Below, one piece after another: positions 1 to 5,331 of a stretch of DNA of 5,492 nucleotides; the stretch's first letter is position 1; every line of letters starts with the position of its first letter. The translations under genes were made by a program, and so were the position numbers. The DNA is taken from positions 1-5,492 of the forward strand of contig WQUE01000129.1 in the NCBI GenBank assembly GCA_009785885.1, given 5' to 3'. The stretch is from Actinomycetes bacterium. Its GTDB lineage: Bacteria > Actinomycetota > Actinomycetes > Propionibacteriales > Propionibacteriaceae. The notes below the pieces were generated by a model. It was given only the letters and a program-made list of their open reading frames with translations, was not told where the DNA came from and did no database searches.

Positions 1-482
1 GCAGCTACGGCAAGGACACGCGCGGGATCTTCCGCGTGCACTGGTTCGACAAGTTCGAGATGTTCGTGTACTGCCGTCCCGAACAGGCCGAGGCGGAGCA
101 TGCGCGGCTGCTCGGCTTCGAGAAGGACTTCATCGCAAGCCTCGGAATCCCGTTCCAGGTGCTGGACGTCGCCGCGGGCGACCTCGGCTCCTCGGCGGCG
201 CGCAAGTACGACTGCTACGGCTGGGTGCCGAGCCAGGGGCGCTACCGGGAGATCACGTCCACGTCCAACTGCTCGGAGTTCCAGGCGCGGCGCCTCGCGA
301 TCCGGATGCGCGACCCCGAGCTGGGCGTCACGCCGCTGGCGACGCTGAACGGCACGCTGTGCGCGATGGCCCGGATGATCATCGTGATCCTGGAGAACAA
401 CCAGCGCGCCGACGGGTCGGTGACGGTTCCGGAGGCCCTGCGTCCGTACCTCGGCGGGCTGGAGGTGCTGACGCCGGTGTAG
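1..482 (+). CDS. serS: Seryl-tRNA synthetase, C-terminal part (5' end outside window)
   Basis: This is the 3' end of a class II aminoacyl-tRNA synthetase that charges tRNA-Ser with serine in the cytoplasm. The first complete codon is at position 3 and the frame stays open to a TAG at 480-482. The fragment begins in the motif 2 region (GKDTRGIFRVHWFDKFEMF, where the family usually has RVHQF-K-E). It continues through the well-conserved active-site stretch DVAAGDLGSSAARKYD, then GWVPSQGRYREITSTSNC and FQARRL. It reaches motif 3, LNGTLCAMARMIIVILENNQ, whose ATP-binding arginine is encoded at 372-374. The C-terminus (PEALRPYLGG) is the normal family ending, so the gene is intact at this end. The wording resembles actinobacterial SerRS. 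The N-terminal coiled-coil tRNA-binding arm and motif 1 lie upstream of the window. No convincing U-tract terminator follows; the repeat hairpin at 501-550 is the nearest candidate. Confidence 0.97.
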   Translation, partial: SYGKDTRGIFRVHWFDKFEMFVYCRPEQAEAEHARLLGFEKDFIASLGIPFQVLDVAAGDLGSSAARKYDCYGWVPSQGRYREITSTSNCSEFQARRLAIRMRDPELGVTPLATLNGTLCAMARMIIVILENNQRADGSVTVPEALRPYLGGLEVLTPV

Positions 483-500
483 GTCGTCGGCGTCCGGCGG

Positions 501-526
501 TCCGGGGACGAAAGCCGTACCAAAGT
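501..526 (+). repeat. 26-bp direct repeat, copy A
   Basis: This copy begins with the 10-bp box TCCGGGGACG (501-510), followed by the 16-nt segment AAAGCCGTACCAAAGT (511-526). The same 26 bases recur without a mismatch at 585-610, while the flanks differ, so the repeat edges are sharp. The 10-bp box is perfectly complementary to 541-550, giving a possible stem. No coding frame here resembles a protein. This could be a dispersed intergenic element (REP/MITE-like), a regulatory site, or a remnant of a transposon end. Nothing in the window decides between these. Confidence 0.85.
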
Positions 527-540
527 TCGCGTTCCAGCGA

Positions 541-561
541 CGTCCCCGGAGTTTGGCACGG
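541..561 (-). repeat. Inverted, permuted partial copy of the 26-bp repeat
   Basis: Read on the minus strand, this element carries both halves of the direct repeats in swapped order. CCGTGCCAAA (complement of 552-561; nine of ten match CCGTACCAAA of the repeats) comes first. After one base it is followed by the exact 10-bp box TCCGGGGACG (complement of 541-550). It lies between the two forward copies, 30 nt from the first box and 34 nt from the second. The swapped order suggests it descends from a junction between tandem units, or is the pairing partner of the flanking copies in a folded RNA or DNA. Confidence 0.7.
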
Positions 562-584
562 AAGTATCACCGTGAAACGCCCGA

Positions 585-610
585 TCCGGGGACGAAAGCC
601 GTACCAAAGT
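585..610 (+). repeat. 26-bp direct repeat, copy B
   Basis: This copy is identical over all 26 bases to 501-526 and starts 84 bp downstream of it. It also begins with TCCGGGGACG (585-594), which could pair with 541-550 in competition with copy A. It ends 47 bp before the toxin-antitoxin candidate -10 box, so it lies upstream of the cassette promoter region rather than within the expected transcript. Confidence 0.85.
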
Positions 611-656
611 CCCCAGCGCGTCAACATGGCCCCCCAGGCTGGCCCCCTGGCGTGGG

Positions 657-662
657 TAGGCT
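657..662 (+). promoter_or_regulatory. Candidate -10 box of the toxin-antitoxin operon
   Basis: TAGGCT fits the TANNNT form common in high-GC actinobacterial promoters and lies 45 nt before the antitoxin ATG. No recognisable -35 hexamer sits 16-18 nt upstream, so this is a weak prediction. It would start transcription just ahead of the inverted repeat at 683-697, the usual arrangement for an autoregulated toxin-antitoxin operon. Confidence 0.25.
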
Positions 663-682
663 CGCAGCACGCGGAATGTGGC

Positions 683-697
683 CACGTGACGAACGTG
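683..697 (+). promoter_or_regulatory. Inverted repeat, candidate antitoxin operator
   Basis: CACGT (683-687) and ACGTG (693-697) form a perfect inverted repeat around a 5-nt spacer, immediately before the antitoxin ribosome binding site (purine run 697-705, GAGGGGGAG) and start codon. Phd/YefM-family antitoxins commonly bind short palindromes near their own start and repress the operon with the toxin as co-repressor. The match to that role is positional and inferred. Confidence 0.45.
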
Positions 698-707
698 AGG
701 GGGAGCC

Positions 708-1016
708 ATGACGACGGTCGACGTCCTGGAGGTCAAGACGCGCCTGCCGCATCTGTTGACGGAAGTGGCAAGCGGTGAGGAGTTCATCGTCGCGCGGGCG
801 GACCGGCCGGTGGCCCGGCTGGTCGGGCTGGACGATGCCGCGCGCGCCCGCCGGCACCTCGGCGGCCTGCGGGGGCAGGGCGTGATCGCGAACGAATCGT
901 GGACGGTGCAGGACGTCGAAGCGCTGTTCTCCGTGCGGCACACGGTGGACGTCGGCCACGACGAGGTCCCCCCGCCGCCGCCCGGCAGTTCCCCCAACCC
1001 GTACCTCGGACGGTGA
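708..1016 (+). CDS. Type II antitoxin, Phd/YefM family
   Basis: This 102-aa protein should neutralise the PIN-domain toxin encoded 3 nt downstream and repress its own operon. Residues 1-45 carry the Phd/YefM DNA-binding and dimerisation pattern: MTTVDVLEVKTRL, a leucine-rich helix (LLTEV), then SGEEFIVARADRPVARLVGLD, close to the family consensus G-E-x-x-I-x-R-x-x-x-P-V-A-x-L. Residues 47-74 (RARRHLGGLRGQGVIANESWTVQDVEALF) correspond to the flexible toxin-binding region, which often ends in a D-x-x-x-x-F helix as here. A strong purine-rich Shine-Dalgarno (697-705) supports this ATG. The antitoxin continues about 28 residues beyond the expected end with a tail containing five prolines in a row, longer than the usual 75-90 aa. 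The conserved alanine of the usual EAK motif is Val here (EVK). The family call is confident; the pairing is inferred from adjacency. Confidence 0.9.
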   Translation: MTTVDVLEVKTRLPHLLTEVASGEEFIVARADRPVARLVGLDDAARARRHLGGLRGQGVIANESWTVQDVEALFSVRHTVDVGHDEVPPPPPGSSPNPYLGR

Positions 1017-1019
1017 GGC

Positions 1020-1472
1020 ATGGCGATCCTGCTCGACACCCGGGTGCTGCTGTGGGCGGTGTATGAGCCCGAGCGCTTGTCGCGCGGGGTGTGCGACACG
1101 CTGGAGGATCCGGCGAGCGAGGTGTGGTTCAGCGCCGTGAGCATCTACGAGATCGCGCTGAAGCAGTCCCTCGACACGCCCGACTTCACGGCGAGCCCCT
1201 ACGCCGTGCGCGCCGAGGCGCTGAGCCTCGGCTTCCGCGAGCTGCCGCTGGACGGCATCCAGGCGGCACTGGTGATCACGCTGCCACCCCTCGACGTCGA
1301 CCCGTTCGAGCGTCTGCTGCTCGCGCAGGCGCAGGCGACCGGCCACATCCTGTGGACGTCCGACGCGTGGGCGGAGTCGTACATGGGGCCGGTGCAGCCG
1401 GTCCGGCAGGCACGGTCACCGCGCCTGCGTCTCGCCGCAACCCCGACGGCGCGGACCGCGGTTCGGCGCTGA
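1020..1472 (+). CDS. vapC: PIN-domain ribonuclease toxin, VapC family
   Basis: This 150-aa protein is the toxin of the pair, expected to be a Mg2+-dependent endoribonuclease that cuts structured RNA such as tRNA or rRNA when released from its antitoxin. The PIN signature is complete. LLDTRVLLWA gives acidic residue D6, SAVSIYEIALK gives E44, DVDPFERLLLAQAQATG gives D94, and LWTSDAW gives D115. These four acids make up the usual metal site. Two positions differ from the commonest form: LLDTH is LLDTR, and DPFDR is DPFER. The core ends around residue 125 (YMGPVQPV), and a 25-residue basic tail rich in Arg, Ala and Thr follows. The start lies 3 nt after the antitoxin stop, with GTGAGG overlapping that stop as its only Shine-Dalgarno-like stretch, so translation is probably coupled. 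The RNA target cannot be read from sequence. Confidence 0.92.
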   Translation: MAILLDTRVLLWAVYEPERLSRGVCDTLEDPASEVWFSAVSIYEIALKQSLDTPDFTASPYAVRAEALSLGFRELPLDGIQAALVITLPPLDVDPFERLLLAQAQATGHILWTSDAWAESYMGPVQPVRQARSPRLRLAATPTARTAVRR

Positions 1473-1473
1473 C

Positions 1474-1491
1474 ACGCCCCTGGGCGGGCGT
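1474..1491 (+). terminator. Hairpin after the toxin gene, possible weak terminator
   Basis: ACGCCC (1474-1479) and GGGCGT (1486-1491) form a perfect 6-bp GC-rich stem with a 6-nt loop, starting two bases after the toxin stop codon. It is followed by TTCTCC rather than a clean T-run, so intrinsic termination would be weak. Its position between the toxin and the promoter-like region of the next gene supports an end-of-operon role. Confidence 0.4.
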
Positions 1492-1508
1492 TCTCCGCAG
1501 CGGGTTGG

Positions 1509-1514
1509 TATATT
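1509..1514 (+). promoter_or_regulatory. Candidate -10 box for the pullulanase gene
   Basis: TATATT matches TATAAT at five of six positions and is a rare AT-rich island in this GC-rich sequence, 77 nt upstream of the pullulanase ATG. The spot 17 nt upstream holds GGGCGT, a poor -35. TTGACG (1513-1518) is a good -35-like hexamer, but no -10 follows at the right distance. A start near 1520 would give a leader of about 70 nt. AACGTT (1524-1529), a 6-bp palindrome that forms the core of many LacI-family operators, would then overlap the transcription start; its flanks are not symmetric, so this is only suggestive. Confidence 0.4.
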
Positions 1515-1549
1515 GACGAACACAACGTTTGCCCGCTGCTGTGCCCGAA

Positions 1550-1570
1550 CGCGGCATGCCCCCTGCCGTG
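1550..1570 (+). other. 5'-leader hairpin ahead of the pullulanase ribosome binding site
   Basis: CGCGGCA (1550-1556) and TGCCGTG (1564-1570) can pair over 7 bp with one G-U pair, closing a 7-nt loop. The hairpin ends 9 nt before the Shine-Dalgarno and leaves it free. It could stabilise the leader or be incidental in GC-rich DNA. Confidence 0.3.
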
Positions 1571-1579
1571 AGACCTCGT

Positions 1580-1586
1580 GGAGGAG
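1580..1586 (+). promoter_or_regulatory. Shine-Dalgarno that fixes the pullulanase start
   Basis: GGAGGAG lies 5 nt before the ATG at 1592. The in-frame upstream ATG at 1529 has no purine-rich site before it and would add 21 residues (MPAAVPERGM...) that bury the signal peptide. The 1592 start places a basic n-region and hydrophobic core exactly where a signal peptide requires them. Confidence 0.85.
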
Positions 1587-1591
1587 ATCGC

Positions 1592-4500
1592 ATGTCCGTC
1601 GTGTCAACCGCCCACCGCCCCGCCCGCGCCGTGCTGGCCGCCGGGGCCGCGCTCGCCCTGTTCGCGCCGCTGCTGGGGGTGCTGCCCACGCCCGCACACG
1701 CGACCGTCCCGGTGATCTCCGTGCCCGGCTCGTTCAACGCCTCCCTCGGCTGCGCCTCGGACTGGGCGCCCGACTGTGCGGCCATCGACCTGACGTACGA
1801 CGCGGGCATGGACCTGTACTGGGGGTCGTTCGCGATCGCCCCCGGCAGCTACCAGTTCAAGGTCACAGAAGACGGGTCGTGGGCCGTGAACTACGGCGCG
1901 GACGGCGTGCCCGGGGGCGCGAACATCGACTTCACGGCGACGAGCGATCCGACGTACTTCGTGTACAACCCGACGACGCACGTGGCGTTCGCGTCGCCGT
2001 CGTCCCAGCTCGTGACCCTGCCGGGGACGCTGCAGGCGCCGCTCGGCTGCGCGGACACGAATGGCAACGGCGGCAACTGGGAACCGGCGTGCCTGGCGAC
2101 GGCGATGGTGCCGCACGCCGACGGGACGTACACGTACTCGACCGACAAGCTGCCCGCCGGCGGCTACCAGGTGAAGGTGGTGGTCGGGATGAGCTGGGCG
2201 GTGAACTACGGCGACGGCGGGGCGCCGAACGGAGCGAACATGAGTTTCACGACGGCGGCCAACAAGCTGGTCGCGTTCACCTTCGACGGGACGACGCACG
2301 TGCTCACGATCGACGTGTCCGAGCCGCCCGCGTTCGGGCTGGGCCAGTCGGCGGCGATCTGGCTCGACCGGGGGACGCTGGCCGTCCCCACCACCGTCGG
2401 GAAGGTCCAGGCCGCCGACCTGACGTGGTCGTGGGCGGGGCATCCGGAGTTCACCCTGGTGCCGTCGGGGACGGTGCCCGCGGCGCTGGCCGACCTGAAC
2501 CGGCTCACGACCGGGTACGAGGCGCTGGGCGTTTCGGTTGCGTCCGGCGACCTGGCCGCGGCGCTGAAGGCGGCGTTGAAGGCGGGTCCGTACGAACTCG
2601 TCGGCAAGGACGCCGCCGGGGACACCGTCGTGGACACCGGGATGCAGACGGCCCGGCTGCTCGACGACCTGTACGCGCCGGCGAAGGCGGCGACGCTCGG
2701 CCTGACGTGGGCCGCGGGCGTCCCCACGGCGTGCGTGTGGGCGCCGACCGCCCAGGACGTGTCGATCCTCACCGCCAAGGTGGCGGACGTGGCCGCGGGT
2801 GGCACGATCCCGACCGTGGCAAGCGCGGCGACGGAGAATCCGGCGACCGGGGTGTGGTGCGTGACCGGGACCGCGGCGTGGACCGACCAGGCGTACCAGT
2901 GGTATGTGGACGTGTTCGTGCCGAGCGAGGGCGCGGTCGTCGGGAACATCGTGACCGACCCGTATTCGGTGGGCCTGACGACGAATTCGGGCTGGTCGGT
3001 GTTCGTCGATCTCGCCAGCCCGGAATGGGCGCCGGCGATCTGGTCGGGCACGCCGATCCCGCCGGCGTTGCGCACGCAGGCCGAGCAGACGATCTACGAG
3101 CTGCACATCCGTGATTTCTCGGCCGCCGATTCCACGGTGCCGGCGGACATGCGGGGGACGTACGCGGCCTTCACGCAGAAGAGTTCCGACGGGATGACGC
3201 ACCTGGCCGAGCTGGCCGACGCCGGGCTCACGACCGTCCACCTGCTGCCGAGCTTCGACATCGCGACAATTCCGGAGAATCGGGCCGATCAGGTCACGCC
3301 GGCGATTCCGGATGCCGGGCCGGCGTCAACCGCGCAGGCGGCGGCGGTGAACGCCGTCGCCGATCAGGACGCGTACAACTGGGGGTACGATCCGTGGCAC
3401 TATTCGACGCCCGAGGGGTCGTATGCGATGACCGCCGACCAGAACGGCGGGGCGCGCACCGCCGAATTCCGGTCGATGGTCGGGTCGTTGCATTCGATCG
3501 GGCTGCGGGTCGTGCTGGACGAGGTGTTCAACCACACGTCCGCGTCGGGTCAGGGCGGAAAGTCGGTGCTCGACCGGGTCGTGCCGAACTATTACCATCG
3601 CTATGACGCGAACGGGCAGATCGAGACGTATTCCTGCTGCCAGGACACGGCCACCGAGAATACGATGATGGGCAAGCTCATGGTCGATTCCATCGTCACC
3701 TGGGTGAAGGATTATCACGTCGACGGCTTCCGGTTCGACATCATGGGCTTCCACTCGTTGGCGAACATGGCCGACATCCGGGCGGCCCTGGATGCGTTGA
3801 CGGTCGCCAAGGACGGCGTGGACGGGTCGGCGGTGTACCTGTACGGCGAGGCGTGGAACTTCGGCGCCACGCAGGACGACGCACTGTTCCCCGCCGCGCG
3901 ACAAGCCAATTTGGCGGGAACGGGCATCGGGTCGTTCAACGACCGGCTGCGCGACGGCGTGCGCGGCGGCGGCCCGTTCGACTCCGACCAGCGCGACTTC
4001 CAGGGCTTCGGGACGGGCCTGTACACCGATCCGAACGCCCAGCCCGATCCGGCCGTCGCGGCGACGACGACCGGCGGGACCGTGATTCCGTACGACGCGC
4101 TGCGCGACCTGTACTACCGGGAGGATCTGGTTCGGCTCGGCCTCGCCGGGAACCTGGCGTCGTATCTCCTGCCGAGCAATCAGGGATCCGGGACGCCGGT
4201 GCTCGGCTCGGATTACGGGTACGGCGCCGGGTACGGCTCCCCGGATGTCGGCGGCCACCAGGCGGCCGGCTATGCGCAGGATCCGCAGGAGATCGTGAAC
4301 TATGTGGACTGCCACGACGGCACGACGATCTTCGACAACGGCATCTGGAAACTGCCCGCGGATTCGACGATGGACACGCGCGTCCGCATGCAGATCCTGA
4401 GCATGGCGACGACCGCGTTCGGCCAGTCGCCGTCGTTCTGGCAGGCCGGGGACGACATCCTGCGGTCGAAGTCGCTGGATGCGAACTCGTACAATTCCGG

Positions 4501-5203
4501 CGACCACTTCAATGCGATCGACTGGTCGATGACGACGAACGTGTTCGGCACGGGTCTGCCACCGACGGGTGGGAACGCGGCCGCGATGACCCCGCTCTTG
4601 TCCGACCCCACGAATAAGCCGGATCAGGCCGCGATGGCGCAGACGTATGCCGTGGCGCTCGACCTGCTGCGGGTGCGCTCGTCCACGCCGCTGCTGACGC
4701 TCGGCACGGGTGACCTGATCAAACAGCGGGTGCATTTCCTGAACGACGGCGCGAACCCGACCCCGGGGTTGATCGTGATGGACATCGAGGATCCGGCGGC
4801 GGCCAAGACGACCGACGTCGATCCGGCGCTGGACGCCGCGATGGTCGTGTTCAACGCGTCGCCCGACACGATCACCGAGGCGATCGACGGCCAGGCGGGA
4901 CGCGCCTGGGTGCTGAACGCCGTGCAGGCGAACGGGGCGGACCCCGTCGTGAAGGGCCTCAAGTTCGACGCCGCGACCGGCACCCTGACGATCCCGGGTC
5001 GCACCGCCGCCGTGCTCGTCCTCCCGGCCGCCGCGGTCGCACCGACGCCGACGCCCGCACCGTCCACGCCCGGTGGCGCCGCGACCGGCACCGGCGGGTG
5101 CGTCGCCGTGCCGCCCAGCCCGGCTGGGCCCCTGGCCGTGCTGCTGCTCGCCGGCGGGGCGTTCGCCCTCGTCGGCTGGCGCAAGCGGTGGTCCCAGGCC
5201 TGA
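1592..5203 (+). CDS. pulA: Secreted pullulanase / limit-dextrinase-type GH13 debranching enzyme
   Basis: This 1203-aa enzyme should hydrolyse alpha-1,6 bonds in pullulan and branched starch or glycogen fragments outside the cell. Order: signal peptide 1-37 (cleavage after PAHA); two X25-type modules (about 38-137 and 140-242), each with a Cys pair (C54/C62, C153/C167) and a SWAVNYG motif; pullulanase N2-like domain (about 246-370); CBM48-like domain (about 372-475, CVWAPTAQDV); GH13 barrel (about 495-980); DUF3372-like domain (about 990-1147, RVHFLNDG...PGLIVMDIED). The barrel has the pullulanase signature YNWGYDP (595-601), DEVFNHT (643-649), nucleophile D716 in DGFRFDIMG, acid/base E753 in YGEAW and D909 in DCHDG. 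SCC at 681-683 matches the vicinal cysteines of the PulA group. The C-terminus has a Pro/Thr linker (1148-1165), Cys1170, a hydrophobic segment (about 1178-1195) and WRKRW, suggesting membrane anchoring without LPXTG. All catalytic residues are present. Subfamily (GH13_13-like) is inferred from DUF3372 and domain order. Confidence 0.95.
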   Translation: MSVVSTAHRPARAVLAAGAALALFAPLLGVLPTPAHATVPVISVPGSFNASLGCASDWAPDCAAIDLTYDAGMDLYWGSFAIAPGSYQFKVTEDGSWAVNYGADGVPGGANIDFTATSDPTYFVYNPTTHVAFASPSSQLVTLPGTLQAPLGCADTNGNGGNWEPACLATAMVPHADGTYTYSTDKLPAGGYQVKVVVGMSWAVNYGDGGAPNGANMSFTTAANKLVAFTFDGTTHVLTIDVSEPPAFGLGQSAAIWLDRGTLAVPTTVGKVQAADLTWSWAGHPEFTLVPSGTVPAALADLNRLTTGYEALGVSVASGDLAAALKAALKAGPYELVGKDAAGDTVVDTGMQTARLLDDLYAPAKAATLGLTWAAGVPTACVWAPTAQDVSILTAKVADVAAGGTIPTVASAATENPATGVWCVTGTAAWTDQAYQWYVDVFVPSEGAVVGNIVTDPYSVGLTTNSGWSVFVDLASPEWAPAIWSGTPIPPALRTQAEQTIYELHIRDFSAADSTVPADMRGTYAAFTQKSSDGMTHLAELADAGLTTVHLLPSFDIATIPENRADQVTPAIPDAGPASTAQAAAVNAVADQDAYNWGYDPWHYSTPEGSYAMTADQNGGARTAEFRSMVGSLHSIGLRVVLDEVFNHTSASGQGGKSVLDRVVPNYYHRYDANGQIETYSCCQDTATENTMMGKLMVDSIVTWVKDYHVDGFRFDIMGFHSLANMADIRAALDALTVAKDGVDGSAVYLYGEAWNFGATQDDALFPAARQANLAGTGIGSFNDRLRDGVRGGGPFDSDQRDFQGFGTGLYTDPNAQPDPAVAATTTGGTVIPYDALRDLYYREDLVRLGLAGNLASYLLPSNQGSGTPVLGSDYGYGAGYGSPDVGGHQAAGYAQDPQEIVNYVDCHDGTTIFDNGIWKLPADSTMDTRVRMQILSMATTAFGQSPSFWQAGDDILRSKSLDANSYNSGDHFNAIDWSMTTNVFGTGLPPTGGNAAAMTPLLSDPTNKPDQAAMAQTYAVALDLLRVRSSTPLLTLGTGDLIKQRVHFLNDGANPTPGLIVMDIEDPAAAKTTDVDPALDAAMVVFNASPDTITEAIDGQAGRAWVLNAVQANGADPVVKGLKFDAATGTLTIPGRTAAVLVLPAAAVAPTPTPAPSTPGGAATGTGGCVAVPPSPAGPLAVLLLAGGAFALVGWRKRWSQA
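1703..2317 (+). repeat. Tandem duplication of X25-type modules inside the pullulanase gene
   Basis: Codons for residues 38-137 and 140-242 encode two versions of the same module. Both have a VPG/LPG strand opening, S/A-P-LGC, a second Cys after a W-x-P motif, a G-x-Y-x-x-K strand, then SWAVNYG followed by G-x-x-GAN and a final T-H-V strand. The copies have clearly diverged at DNA level, so the duplication is old. Similar X25 modules occur in Bacillus pullulanases; in this protein they stand where a CBM41 would often be found. Confidence 0.75.
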
Positions 5204-5224
5204 GAGGGGGTGTGCCGTCGGGAC

Positions 5225-5247
5225 GACGATGCGGGCGGGCATCCGTC
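5225..5247 (+). terminator. Hairpin after the pullulanase gene, possible terminator
   Basis: GACGATGC (5225-5232) pairs with GCAT-C-CGTC (5239-5247) over 8 bp with one bulged C and a GGGCGG loop, starting 21 nt after the stop codon. It is followed by TGTTCC, so it lacks a proper T-tract. It is the best terminator candidate between the pullulanase and the next gene. Confidence 0.35.
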
Positions 5248-5290
5248 TGTTCCATGTGGGCGACCACCCCGACCGCATAGTTCGCTGTCG

Positions 5291-5319
5291 GTGAAACGAT
5301 GGCCTCGGCCTGCGATAGT
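5291..5319 (+). promoter_or_regulatory. Candidate promoter of the downstream exported-protein gene
   Basis: GTGAAA (5291-5296) and GATAGT (5314-5319) are separated by 17 nt, each matching its consensus hexamer at four of six positions. The octamer GCGATAGT at 5312-5319 recurs exactly at 5324-5331, 12 bp downstream, so a second -10-like box or a helical-phase regulatory site is also possible. Start of transcription would fall about 5326 or a little beyond, leaving a leader of about 45 nt. Confidence 0.4.
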
Positions 5320-5331
5320 TTGGGCGATAGT

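Noticed and set aside
501..610. Short CRISPR-like array
   Set aside because: Only two direct copies exist, the 58-bp space between them contains an inverted copy of the repeat, and no cas gene is present.
631..650. CCAGG/CCTGG inverted repeat as a serS terminator
   Set aside because: The stem is only 5 bp, is followed by CGTGGG rather than a T-run, and is 150 bp past the serS stop.
359..778. Plus-strand frame running through the repeat region
   Set aside because: It overlaps serS and the antitoxin out of frame, and its only repeated peptide (GRKPYQS) is a by-product of the 26-bp DNA repeats.
242..1346. Minus-strand frames opposite serS and the toxin-antitoxin genes
   Set aside because: Low-complexity composition, no motifs, and full overlap with three well-supported plus-strand genes.
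1529..1591. Upstream in-frame ATG extending the pullulanase by 21 residues
   Set aside because: It has no Shine-Dalgarno, would sit close to the expected transcription start, and places non-hydrophobic residues before the signal peptide. The ATG at 1592 has GGAGGAG at ideal spacing.
1513..3114. Plus-strand 533-codon frame overlapping the pullulanase
   Set aside because: It is an out-of-frame, Arg-rich product. The other frame carries the signal peptide, domains and catalytic motifs.
1604..3241. Long minus-strand open frame of 545 codons
   Set aside because: It is an Arg/His-rich antisense shadow of the pullulanase N-terminal half, with no recognisable motif.
5148..5203. LPXTG sortase signal at the pullulanase C-terminus
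   Set aside because: A hydrophobic segment and basic tail are present, but no LPXTG or close variant precedes them; the preceding sequence is a Gly/Pro-rich stretch with one Cys.
5256..5267. GTGG-GCGA-CCAC mini-hairpin with a GNRA-type loop
   Set aside because: A 4-bp stem is too short to support a structured RNA in GC-rich DNA.
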